Part shown: positions 1-7,853 of the stretch, in pieces
Numbering within the stretch: the stretch's first letter is position 1
Layout: each line of letters begins with the position of its first letter
From: Pelagibacterium lentulum
GTDB taxonomy: Bacteria > Pseudomonadota > Alphaproteobacteria > Rhizobiales > Devosiaceae
Length of the DNA: 64,000 bases
NCBI RefSeq assembly: GCF_003992625.1
Contig: NZ_RZMW01000032.1
Coordinates: 108,969 to 172,968 of the forward strand
Direction of reading: 5' to 3'
Translations under genes and position numbers: made by a program
The notes under the pieces: generated by a model
What the model was told of the DNA's origin: nothing
The model's input: the letters and a program-made list of their open reading frames with translations, nothing else
Database searches by the model: none

Positions 1-1133
1 ACGGCGTTTCTCATCTTCTCGAACACATGGCTTTCAAGGGCACGAAAACGCGCACCGCTCGCGCCATTGCCGAAGAAGTCGAGTCTGTGGGGGGCGATAT
101 CAACGCCGCGACTTCGATCGAACATACCGGATATTTCGCCCGTGTGCTCAAGAATGACGTGCCTATGGCTGCGGACATCCTGGCCGATATTCTGCAAAAT
201 TCCGTATTTGAGGAACGAGAACTGGCCCGCGAGCAGAACGTGATTGTTCAGGAAATCGGCGCTTCGCACGACAATCCCGACGATCATGTCTTCGATCTGT
301 TTCAGGCAGCGGCTTTTCCCGATCAAGCGATTGGCCGCACCATTCTGGGCACCGAAGACTCGGTGCGTAGTCTCGATCGCCACGCAATCCGCAGCTATAT
401 GGATAGCCAGTATGTCGGCGATCATATGGTCATTTCGGCAGCGGGTAACGTGAACCATGACCAGTTGGTCGATATGGTCAACGACCGGTTCCATGCACTC
501 AAAACCACCGGAGCGCCCGCGCCGGACAGCGCGAAATATCTGGGCGGCGAACTACGGCAACCCTCCGAGCATGAGCAGGCCCATATCGTGTTCGGTCTCG
601 AGGGGCGCGCCTATAATTCCGATGGCTTTTATGCGGCGCAGATCCTCTCCTCGATTCTTGGCGGCGGCATGAGTTCGCGCTTGTTCCAGGAAGTGCGCGA
701 GTTGCGTGGCCTTTGCTATTCGATTTACGCGTTTCACTGGGCTTTCGCCGATAGTGGCGTTTTCGGAGTTGCCGCAGCGACTGGCGAAAATGATGTAGCA
801 GAGCTTATGCCGGTCATCCTTGAAGAGTTGCAAAAGGCCACATTGGACATTTCAAACGACGAAGTAAGCCGTGTACGCGCCCAGATTCGCGCCGGTCTGC
901 TGATGTCGCTCGAAAGTCCATCCTCGCGTGCCGGTCAGCTGGCCCGCCAGCAGATACTCTGGGGACGTCCCATTCCGCTGCAGGAAACGGTCGATCGAAT
1001 CAATCGGATCGATGCCGATCGCGTGCGTTTCGTTGCCGGCGAGATATTCGGAGGCGCCAAGCCTGCACTTGCCTCAATCGGGCCGGTCAAGGGAATGCCG
1101 CATTATGATGTCTTGGCTGATCGGCTAAAGTAG
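1..1133 (+). CDS. M16 family zinc metallopeptidase (processing-peptidase type), 5' end missing
   Basis: The reading frame is open from base 3, so the gene starts upstream of the window. The inverted zinc motif HLLEH is read at 12-26 and the third zinc ligand, Glu in VQEIG, lies 76 residues after it, the spacing expected of M16 peptidases. The ATG at 27 directly follows the HLLEH motif and cannot be the true start. About 376 residues are present against roughly 420-430 for the family, so only some 50 residues are missing. The C-terminal inactive-like M16 domain follows (GGGMSSRLFQEVRE). Such proteins resemble mitochondrial processing peptidase beta subunits; the bacterial substrate is unknown. 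A GNAT gene follows 15 bp downstream, probably co-transcribed. Confidence 0.93.
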   Translation, partial: GVSHLLEHMAFKGTKTRTARAIAEEVESVGGDINAATSIEHTGYFARVLKNDVPMAADILADILQNSVFEERELAREQNVIVQEIGASHDNPDDHVFDLFQAAAFPDQAIGRTILGTEDSVRSLDRHAIRSYMDSQYVGDHMVISAAGNVNHDQLVDMVNDRFHALKTTGAPAPDSAKYLGGELRQPSEHEQAHIVFGLEGRAYNSDGFYAAQILSSILGGGMSSRLFQEVRELRGLCYSIYAFHWAFADSGVFGVAAATGENDVAELMPVILEELQKATLDISNDEVSRVRAQIRAGLLMSLESPSSRAGQLARQQILWGRPIPLQETVDRINRIDADRVRFVAGEIFGGAKPALASIGPVKGMPHYDVLADRLK

Positions 1134-1148
1134 GGGTAAGCCAAGACG

Positions 1149-1745
1149 ATGTTCAGGCTTGCCGGGTTGGCGCAATCAGGACCGGTTATCCGCGGTGATG
1201 GCTTGCTCGTGCGATGCCCTATCCGGTCTGACTTTGCCCAATGGCAGGCCCTGCGGAGCAAGAGTCGTGCCTTCCTTGTACCCTATGAACCGCGCTGGTC
1301 CGAGTTTGAGTTGACTCAGAAGGCTTTCGCGTCCCGCGTGCGCCGCAATCGTCGCGATGCCGCCAATGGCGCAGAGTATTCTTTCCTTATTTTTGATGAT
1401 AAATCGCGCATTCCCAAGCTCATGGGCGGGCTTACCCTTTCCAATATCCGCCGCCGCGCCGCTCAGAACGTGACGCTCGGCTATTGGATGGGTGTGGATT
1501 ATGCCGGGCAGGGCATCATGACGCGCTCCGTTGCCCTGATCTTGCCTTTTGTTTTCGACACCTTGGGGCTCCATCGGATCGAGGCGGCATGTCTGCCGGA
1601 CAATCTGGCCTCCCGGCGGGTGTTGATCAGGAACGGATTTCAGGAAATTGGTTTGGCCGAGCACTATCTGCAAATCAACGGTGCCTGGCGCGATCACCTC
1701 TTATTTGCGCTGACGGCAGAGCGCTATATCGGTTTTGCTGGTTGA
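1149..1745 (+). CDS. GNAT N-acetyltransferase, RimJ/RimL type
   Basis: The 198-residue product has the RimJ-like layout: an N-terminal region (VRCPIRSDFAQW, then VPYEPRWSE), a central LGYWMGVDYAGQGIMTRSV segment matching the acetyl-CoA-binding loop, and the typical HRIEAACLPDNLASRRVL helix near the end. Proteins of this family acetylate the N-terminal residue of ribosomal proteins or other acceptors using acetyl-CoA. Which substrate applies here cannot be told. It follows the M16 peptidase by 15 bp on the same strand. The family call is firm; identity with RimJ itself is an inference. Confidence 0.88.
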   Translation: MFRLAGLAQSGPVIRGDGLLVRCPIRSDFAQWQALRSKSRAFLVPYEPRWSEFELTQKAFASRVRRNRRDAANGAEYSFLIFDDKSRIPKLMGGLTLSNIRRRAAQNVTLGYWMGVDYAGQGIMTRSVALILPFVFDTLGLHRIEAACLPDNLASRRVLIRNGFQEIGLAEHYLQINGAWRDHLLFALTAERYIGFAG

Positions 1746-1754
1746 AATGCCTGC

Positions 1755-1769
1755 TTAACCGGTTGTTAA
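1755..1769 (+). promoter_or_regulatory. Candidate full CtrA-binding box (TTAA-N7-TTAA)
   Basis: TTAACCGGTTGTTAA matches the alphaproteobacterial CtrA consensus TTAA-N7-TTAA exactly. It lies 51 bp before the start codon of the GGDEF/EAL gene at 1821, a usual position for CtrA-controlled promoters. Binding is inferred from sequence only. Confidence 0.5.
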
Positions 1770-1820
1770 GCCTTCCAAAGACCGCTACCACAAAGCGCTA
1801 CTTCAGGAATTTCGAGATTT

Positions 1821-4715
1821 ATGCCCCAGTTGACCTTGCGTTCTTTGCTCCTTTTTTTCTTGCTCGTATTGGCGAGCGCTGGAGCAATTTCGCGTGCTGG
1901 CGCATTTGAAGTCATTACGATCCCCCAAGGCATCAACGCGGTTAATCTGCAGGCCGCCATCGATGTTATGGACGGTCAGGATGGCAGGGTGCAGATCAGC
2001 ACGGCACCGGGTGAAGACGGCATCATTCGTCGCATCGAAGTGCTTGCGCTCGATCCGGAGACAGATCCGAATTGGGCCGTCTTCGCTCTGCGCAATGAGA
2101 GCGATGTGCAGATCGAACGCCTCATTGTGGCACCTTTTTATCGTTTGCCCGGATCGGGCGTTTTCCATCCCGACCTTGGCTCGGCCCGGATCAACGCGCT
2201 GACCCCCAGCCATGGCTTGCGGCCCGAGCGCGTGCCAGACCGGGAAGCGGATGTCTTTAGGGTCGTGATCGATCCGGGCGCAACCGTAACCCTGATTGCA
2301 GAATTGCGTTCTGAGGACCTGCCCGAGCTTTACCTCTGGGAGCCCGATGCCTATCGCGATTATGTAAACTCGTTTACCCTTTTCCGTGGCACGGTGCTGG
2401 GGATTGCCAGTCTGGCCGCAGTGTTTCTGACCATTATGTTCGTGGTCAAGGGCAGGGGAGTATTCCCCGCCACTGCCGCTCTCGCATGGTCGGTTCTGGC
2501 GTTTTTGCTTGTCGATTTTGGCATTCTCGGCAACCTCTTGGGCGTCGGCAATGCACATATGCAGGCTTTCCGTGCCGCTGCCGAAGCCGGCTTGGCAACC
2601 ACCATGTTCGGCTTTCTCTTCATCTATCTCAATCTGCACCGATGGCATTTCCGCTTTACCCATCTGGCGCTGGGGTTGACGGCTATTTTTGTCGCTCTGC
2701 TCATCTATTCGTTCATTCATCCGGAAATCGCGGCGGGCATCGCGCGGACGGCGCTGGCACTCATCGGCATCATGGGGCTGCTTCTCATTATCCTGCTTTC
2801 GATCCGCGGCTATGACCGGGCCGTGCTGCTGGTGCCAACCTGGGTCATTTTCCTCGCGTGGTTGTTCTATGCCTGGATGGTATCGAGCGGGCAGATTTCC
2901 AATGATATCGCCCAATCGGCTGTCGCAGGCGGTCTCGTGCTCATCGTAATGCTGCTTGGCTTTACGGCGATCCAGCACGCCTTTGCCGATGGGCAGGTTT
3001 CCATCGGCACGCTATCGGAAGTGGAGCGTCGGGCCCTTGCGGTTACCGGTAGCGGCGATTTCGTTTTCGACTGGAATATCGACCGCGATCGTGTCAGCGT
3101 TTCCGATGAATTGGCGACACGGCTTGGCGAACGAAAAGGGGCGCTGCGCGGTGCCATCAAGCGTTGGCTCGACCGGGTGCATCCCGAAGACCGCGACCGC
3201 TTCCGTACAGCACTCGATACTCTGGTTGAACTCAAACGCGGAAAAGTCAATTCCGACATCCGCGTTGCAGGCTTTGATGGCACTTATCGCACCTTCAAGA
3301 TGCGGGTGAAACCCGTGCTTGGCGGGGATAGCCAGGTCAATCGCATCGTGGGTACGTTGCAGGATGTGACCGATGAACGCGCCGCACGCGAGAGGCTGCT
3401 GCATGATGCCGTCCACGACAGCCTGACAGGTCTGCCCAACCGGCAATTGCTGCTCGATAGATTGGAGCGCGCATTGTTGCGGGCGCGCGAATTCAATGAA
3501 TCCAAGCCAGCGGTCTTCCTGATCGACATCGACAAATTCACCGAAATCGACGAGCGCATCGGCCATATGGCGGCGGACTCTGTATTGCTTGCGGTATCGC
3601 GGCGCCTGTCGCGTCTCCTTAAGCCGCTCGATACATTGGCTCGCGTGACCGGCGATCAGTTTGCCGTCATCCTGATCTCCGAGCAATCGGCCTCAAAAAT
3701 TGCCGACCTTGCCGAGCAAATGCGCAAGGCTCTGCGCACGCCCTTCAATTTCGGTGATCGCGATCTCACGCTGACCGCTTCGATCGGCGTTACGATTTAC
3801 GACAACAAGCCGGTCGCGGCCGAAGACGTGCTGCGCGACGCGGAATTGGCAATGCACTACGCAAAGCGCCATGGCGGTGATCGTATTGAGGCCTTCCGCG
3901 CTGCGACGCGCTCGATTGCGGTCTATGCTCAGGCGCTTGAGGACGATCTCGAACAGGCGCTCGAACAGCGCGATCTGCAGCTTCTGTTTCAGCCCATTGT
4001 CGACATCAATACCGAACAGGTTGTAGGCGCCGAAGCTCTTATGCGCTGGGAACATCCCGAGCGCGGACAGGTCAGCCCCAGCACATTCATTCCCTTGGCC
4101 GAGCGCACCGGGCAGATCGAGCGTTTGGGCCGTATTGCGTTCGAGCAGGCAGCTGCCCAGACCAAGGAATGGACCAGCACATTAAAGCTTCCCGACGCGT
4201 TTTTCATTTCAGTCAACATGTCTGCAGGTCAACTGACCAGTGAGTCGCTGGTCAATGACATCAAGGGTATTCTCAGCGAGTATCGTGCGGCGGCGCGTCA
4301 TCTCAAGCTCGAGGTGACTGAAAGCCAGGTGATGAGCAATCCCGAGCACGCCGTCTATATGTTACAGGCGTTCAAGGCCATGGGACTTGGCTTGGCCCTC
4401 GATGACTTCGGCACAGGATATTCCTCGCTCTCTTACCTGCACCGCTTCCCCTTCGATACGATCAAGCTACCCCAGGCCTTTGTTCAGCTTCGCGACGACA
4501 GCAGTATTTCCCATACCCAGATTCCGATCATAAATTCGGTGGTTTTGTTGGCACGCGAACTCGATCTAATGCTGATTGCCGAGGGAGTGGAAAACAGTGA
4601 TGAAATCGCACGGCTAAAGGCACTCAATTGCCGTTACGCGCAGGGGTTCGCGTTCGGTGCAGCAGTTACCGGTGCCGAGTTGCAGCGCAGACTCGCCGCA
4701 CAATTTGCAAAGTAG
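1821..4715 (+). CDS. Membrane c-di-GMP phosphodiesterase with degenerate GGDEF (7TM-PAS-GGDEF-EAL)
   Basis: The 964-residue protein has a signal sequence (about 1-30), a periplasmic sensor-like region (30-175), about seven membrane segments (185-390), a PAS-like domain (405-510), a GGDEF domain (520-690) and an EAL domain (700-960). The EAL domain keeps its signature (E738-A-L), the Asn of SVNMS, the Glu of LEVTES, the DDFGTG motif (D861, D862), the Lys of DTIKL, the Glu of IAEGVE and a late Gln, so c-di-GMP hydrolysis is likely. The GGDEF signature reads TGDQF (610-614), which loses the catalytic Glu and suggests a non-cyclase, perhaps GTP-sensing, role. An AGGAAT ribosome site precedes the start. 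A CtrA-like box upstream suggests cell-cycle control. The signal sensed is unknown. Confidence 0.92.
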   Translation: MPQLTLRSLLLFFLLVLASAGAISRAGAFEVITIPQGINAVNLQAAIDVMDGQDGRVQISTAPGEDGIIRRIEVLALDPETDPNWAVFALRNESDVQIERLIVAPFYRLPGSGVFHPDLGSARINALTPSHGLRPERVPDREADVFRVVIDPGATVTLIAELRSEDLPELYLWEPDAYRDYVNSFTLFRGTVLGIASLAAVFLTIMFVVKGRGVFPATAALAWSVLAFLLVDFGILGNLLGVGNAHMQAFRAAAEAGLATTMFGFLFIYLNLHRWHFRFTHLALGLTAIFVALLIYSFIHPEIAAGIARTALALIGIMGLLLIILLSIRGYDRAVLLVPTWVIFLAWLFYAWMVSSGQISNDIAQSAVAGGLVLIVMLLGFTAIQHAFADGQVSIGTLSEVERRALAVTGSGDFVFDWNIDRDRVSVSDELATRLGERKGALRGAIKRWLDRVHPEDRDRFRTALDTLVELKRGKVNSDIRVAGFDGTYRTFKMRVKPVLGGDSQVNRIVGTLQDVTDERAARERLLHDAVHDSLTGLPNRQLLLDRLERALLRAREFNESKPAVFLIDIDKFTEIDERIGHMAADSVLLAVSRRLSRLLKPLDTLARVTGDQFAVILISEQSASKIADLAEQMRKALRTPFNFGDRDLTLTASIGVTIYDNKPVAAEDVLRDAELAMHYAKRHGGDRIEAFRAATRSIAVYAQALEDDLEQALEQRDLQLLFQPIVDINTEQVVGAEALMRWEHPERGQVSPSTFIPLAERTGQIERLGRIAFEQAAAQTKEWTSTLKLPDAFFISVNMSAGQLTSESLVNDIKGILSEYRAAARHLKLEVTESQVMSNPEHAVYMLQAFKAMGLGLALDDFGTGYSSLSYLHRFPFDTIKLPQAFVQLRDDSSISHTQIPIINSVVLLARELDLMLIAEGVENSDEIARLKALNCRYAQGFAFGAAVTGAELQRRLAAQFAK

Positions 4716-4736
4716 GGCAAGAAAGCGGCTTGCCGG

Positions 4737-5327
4737 TCAGGCGCTGCCTGAACTGGGCGACAGATTGGCCCGGTTGATCCCCAGCGTTGCGAGCGCTTTG
4801 TCGTAGCGTTTGGCAATCGGCACCGAAAACAGCAGGTCGTTCGAGCGCGGCGCTGTCAGCCAACCATTCTGCTTGAGTTCGTTTTCAAGCTGTCCGGCTC
4901 CCCAGCCACAATACCCCAAGGCAAGAAGGCTTTTTTCGGGTCCGCTGCCGTCGGCGATGGCGCGCAATACATCAAGCGTTGCCGTGAGACAGATATTGTC
5001 TTCGACAAGATAGGAATTGCCATCGCGGAAATAGTCCGATGTGTGCAGAACAAATCCCCTGCTTGAATCGACCGGGCCGCCCCGCAACACGTCCTGCTTG
5101 AGCAGATTGGGAGAAATCCGGATCGAATCCGCGTTCTCTCCCATGTCAATCTCATCCAGAATGTCGGAAAGATGCATGTCGGGCATCGGCTGGTTTACAA
5201 CCAGACCCATTGCCCCATCTTCCCCATGGGCGACAAGATAGATCACCGTCCCGGCAAACCGCTCATCGGTCATGTCGGGCGTAGCGATCAGAAATTGTCC
5301 TTTCAGCGAATCCAATGTCTGGGCCAT
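4737..5327 (-). CDS. YqgE/AlgH family protein
   Basis: The 196-residue protein matches the YqgE/AlgH family (UPF0301): LKGQFLIATPDMTDERF at the N-terminus, VIYLVAHGEDGAMGLVVN, VLRGGPVDSSRGFVLH and LGYCGWGAGQLENEL near the end are family hallmarks. The length is usual. The biochemical function is not established; in pseudomonads AlgH has been linked to alginate regulation. It is transcribed convergently with the c-di-GMP phosphodiesterase, 21 bp apart with no clear terminator between them, and its start codon is separated by about 150 bp from the divergent DsbD-alpha-like gene. Confidence 0.92.
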   Translation of the reverse strand: MAQTLDSLKGQFLIATPDMTDERFAGTVIYLVAHGEDGAMGLVVNQPMPDMHLSDILDEIDMGENADSIRISPNLLKQDVLRGGPVDSSRGFVLHTSDYFRDGNSYLVEDNICLTATLDVLRAIADGSGPEKSLLALGYCGWGAGQLENELKQNGWLTAPRSNDLLFSVPIAKRYDKALATLGINRANLSPSSGSA

Positions 5328-5475
5328 CGTGCTACTCGGATCGTTTGGTTTTTACCTTGGCCTCCCGTACCTTATCTTAACGTGGGAATGACATAACTGC
5401 AAAGAAAGCGCGTTCACGAAGCCCTGATAGCATCGTGCTTTTACGTGATGGAGTGCTGGGATAAGACATTCGGCT

Positions 5476-6276
5476 ATGAGAATCCTGATTGCCTTTCTGC
5501 TGCTATTGAGCGTGCCCGCACCGCTTTGGGCGTCCCAAACTCTGTGGCAGGACGTGGCGCCCGACGTCAAGATGAGGCTTGTGGCCTCCAATAGTGTAAC
5601 GCCTGAGGGAACCACTTGGATCGGCCTGGAAATCGAAATGCCCGACGATACCAAGACATATTGGCGTGTTCCCGGTGAGTCAGGTATCCCCGCAAAGTTC
5701 GATTTTGCCCGTTCTCAAGGACTTACCGGCCATACGGTCGCTTGGCCGATGCCGATGCGCGAAACTGACAAGGGTTATATCGATCACGTCTATTACGGCC
5801 ATACAGTGCTGCCGCTCGAGTTGGACATCGACGCCGACGAGGTTCTGATCGATGTCGATATCGTTCTGGGCATTTGTTCGGACGTCTGTGTGCCTGTCGC
5901 GGCGCAATTTACCCAGCATCTCGATTTTGCCCAGCCCGACCGTGCCAATGGCCTGCGTATCGATCAGGCGCGAGCCTTGGTGCCTGTCCAATGGAACGGC
6001 CAGAACGACCTTTTCGGTGCTGCATCTTTCGATGCCCAAGCGCGGACGATTATGGTGGCTGTTGAACCGGCCGGGTACGACATGGGAAGCGTGATTGCCC
6101 ACGTTGCGAACTCGATGGCGCTATTTGGCCCGCCGGAACTTGATGAAACCAACGGGGTGTTGATATTTCCGCTGCTGGGTAACGGCAAGACAGCGCCGCG
6201 CGATGGCGATCGTCTGCATCTTACATTTCTTACCGGCAACGGCGCCTACGAGGTTGTAAGCGTCCTCGATTTTTAA
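5476..6276 (+). CDS. Secreted DsbD-alpha-like protein
   Basis: The 266-residue product starts with a clear Sec signal peptide (MRILIAFLLLLSVPAPLWA, cleavage near 20) and contains one immunoglobulin-like domain related to the N-terminal alpha domain of DsbD. A Cys-x3-Cys pair in GICSDVCVPV sits where DsbD-alpha has its redox cysteines. There is no membrane domain and no thioredoxin domain, so it is a free-standing periplasmic module that may pass electrons to thiol-oxidised clients. A peroxiredoxin gene follows 164 bp downstream, giving a loose thiol-redox neighbourhood. The partner reductase is not in the window. Confidence 0.82.
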   Translation: MRILIAFLLLLSVPAPLWASQTLWQDVAPDVKMRLVASNSVTPEGTTWIGLEIEMPDDTKTYWRVPGESGIPAKFDFARSQGLTGHTVAWPMPMRETDKGYIDHVYYGHTVLPLELDIDADEVLIDVDIVLGICSDVCVPVAAQFTQHLDFAQPDRANGLRIDQARALVPVQWNGQNDLFGAASFDAQARTIMVAVEPAGYDMGSVIAHVANSMALFGPPELDETNGVLIFPLLGNGKTAPRDGDRLHLTFLTGNGAYEVVSVLDF

Positions 6277-6287
6277 CCACAATTCCG

Positions 6288-6341
6288 GCTCATGCAGCGC
6301 CGCCCTTTTCTTGCCACTTCCCGGCTCCAAAGGGCATGAGC
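6288..6341. repeat. Nested inverted repeat downstream of the DsbD-alpha-like gene
   Basis: Two nested arm pairs can fold: GCTCAT (6288-6293) with ATGAGC (6336-6341), and GCCCTTT (6302-6308) with AAAGGGC (6329-6335). No T-run follows, so a classic intrinsic terminator is unlikely. It lies 12 bp after the stop codon and may stabilise the upstream transcript. Confidence 0.35.
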
Positions 6342-6440
6342 GATATTTGTGATCATCGTCCGGTCAATGGGTGGTTAAGCTAGTCGGTTGCGGCTATAAC
6401 CATCATCAATCAACGGGCAAAAATGCAAGAAGGACAATAA

Positions 6441-6953
6441 ATGACAATTCAGCCTGGGCAGCGTGTGCCGTCGGTTCCTATCAAGCTGGTTAGTGTAGAT
6501 GGCGTTTCCGATGTTTCCAGTGCAGATGTCCTTGGTAGCGGAACTGTCGTTTTCTTTACTGTTCCTGGCGCTTTTACCCCGACATGTCATCTCAACCATC
6601 TGCCCGGTTTCGTTGAAAACGTCGAGCGCTTCGCCATGGCGGGCGTTGATCGTATTGTCTGTGGCACCGTCAATGATCAACATGTGGTCAAGGCATGGGC
6701 CGAAGCGACGGGCGCGCTGGGAAAGATTGACTTTATTGCGGACGGGCTGGCAAAACTGGCCCGGGAAATGGGGCTGGAGCGTGATCTGTCCGGCGGAGGC
6801 TTGGGTATCCGATTTATCCGTTCGGCCTTGATCATTGAGGATGGGGTTGTCACACTGGTCAACTTGGAAACTGTTCCAGGTGAAGTAAGCGGCTCGGGAG
6901 CTGGCGCGATTTTGGAAGCATTGTCCGCCGAAAGACATCAAGCGATTGGGTAA
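6441..6953 (+). CDS. Peroxiredoxin, Prx5/AhpE-like redoxin
   Basis: The 170-residue protein carries the Prx5 active site VPGAFTPTC with the peroxidatic Cys at position 49 and preceding Thr at 46 (P-x3-T-x2-C motif). The following FVENVERFAMAGVDRIVCGTVND and KAWAEATG segments are also typical of this clade. It reduces hydrogen peroxide and organic peroxides, with glutaredoxin/glutathione or thioredoxin as likely donor. The second Cys in RIVCGTVND is at a position common in Prx5 proteins. An AAGGA ribosome site lies 7 bases before the ATG. The small lipoprotein gene starts 7 bp after its stop and is probably co-transcribed. Confidence 0.92.
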   Translation: MTIQPGQRVPSVPIKLVSVDGVSDVSSADVLGSGTVVFFTVPGAFTPTCHLNHLPGFVENVERFAMAGVDRIVCGTVNDQHVVKAWAEATGALGKIDFIADGLAKLAREMGLERDLSGGGLGIRFIRSALIIEDGVVTLVNLETVPGEVSGSGAGAILEALSAERHQAIG

Positions 6954-6960
6954 CGAAACC

Positions 6961-7521
6961 ATGATTGCACATATTTCAAAATTGGCAGCGGTATCGGCCT
7001 TTGCGCTGGCGCTGTCCGGCTGCACGATGGGGTCGTTTCTTGGCGGCGATCAGGAGGTCAGGCTTGCAGGTGTTTCTGCCAGCCAGGCGCAGATCGATCA
7101 GGCTGCCGCCTCTGCCATGCCTGCCATCGCTACAGAATGCCCTCCCATTCGCATTCGGTCAGGCGCGGGCTCTTATCGTGTCTTTGCCAATAATCGCTCG
7201 TCCGATCCGCAGGCCCTGCGTTATCAGGGTGTGATCGATGATGTCAGCCGCAATTGTGTGGTTTCGTCTGGCCAGATTACCGTTCAGATGGGCGCGGCGG
7301 GTCGCGTCATTCTTGGCCCTTCGGGTTCCCCGAGCAATATTTCGGTGCCTCTGCGTTTTGCCGTCGAGCGCGATGGCGTAGCCGTCTATTCGCAGCGCTT
7401 TGACGTTCAGGTTGCAGCCCAGCAGGCGGGAGCAAACGAATTTGTTCACACGCTCGAAGGCATCGCCATTCCCTATGTGGGAGGGGAGTCGATTACCATC
7501 TGGGTCGGTTTTGACTCTTAA
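6961..7521 (+). CDS. Predicted outer-membrane-facing lipoprotein of unknown function
   Basis: From the ATG at 6961 the 186-residue product has a type II signal peptide (MIAHISKLAAVSAFALALSGC) with lipobox LSGC at residues 16-19 or so. A TTG at 6946 would overlap the peroxiredoxin and is less likely. The mature part is a compact beta-rich domain (VIDDVSRNCVVSSGQITVQMG, RFAVERDGVAVYS). The pattern resembles small conserved alphaproteobacterial lipoproteins of unknown role. It sits between the peroxiredoxin and the glycine riboswitch. No function is assigned. Confidence 0.8.
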   Translation: MIAHISKLAAVSAFALALSGCTMGSFLGGDQEVRLAGVSASQAQIDQAAASAMPAIATECPPIRIRSGAGSYRVFANNRSSDPQALRYQGVIDDVSRNCVVSSGQITVQMGAAGRVILGPSGSPSNISVPLRFAVERDGVAVYSQRFDVQVAAQQAGANEFVHTLEGIAIPYVGGESITIWVGFDS

Positions 7522-7589
7522 ATATTGGCTAAGCTGTCCATTGTGATGGCAAGCAGATTGACCTTGCGCGATTTCTCGCACATGGTCCT

Positions 7590-7783
7590 CCCGGCAGCGG
7601 GAGAGATCCTGACCTTGTGCCAGGACGCCGAAGGAGCAACCGCCCCGGAAACTCTCAGGCAAAACGGACCGCTGTTGTACTAGAACTCTGGAAAGCGGAA
7701 AGCCTTTGGCTTTCCCACCGACGGGCGTAGCCGGATCTGAGCAAGCAAGCGATCCGGGAAATCTCTCAGGTTGACCGACAGAG
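7590..7783 (+). ncRNA. Tandem glycine riboswitch (two aptamers)
   Basis: Two consecutive glycine aptamers are readable. The first (about 7590-7675) has GCGGGAGAG, then CGCCGAAGGAGCAA, then CTCTCAGGCAAAACGGACCG. The second (about 7686-7783) has the linker hairpin GGAAAGC/GCTTTCC, CCGACGGGCGTAGCCGG, and ATCTCTCAGGTTGACCGACAGAGGGG. These are the conserved cores of the gcvT RNA motif. Glycine binding turns on the glycine cleavage operon that begins at 7854. A possible expression-platform hairpin follows: GGGGCACC near 7784-7791 can pair with GGTGCTGCCC near 7820-7829, shortly before the ribosome site. Confidence 0.95.
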
Positions 7784-7853
7784 GGGGCACCATGCACGAT
7801 GCAGATATTGCATTGGATCGGTGCTGCCCACTTTTGGAACCAGGGAGATCGCA

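Noticed and set aside
1803..2978. 391-codon minus-strand frame within the GGDEF/EAL gene
   Set aside because: It has a His/Gln-rich composition without family features, and the opposite strand has full domain evidence.
6946..6960. TTG start for the lipoprotein
   Set aside because: It would overlap the peroxiredoxin. The ATG at 6961 gives a clean signal peptide.
7792..7853. Possible short upstream frame from ATG 7792
   Set aside because: It lies in the riboswitch platform, lacks a separate ribosome site and runs out of frame into gcvT.
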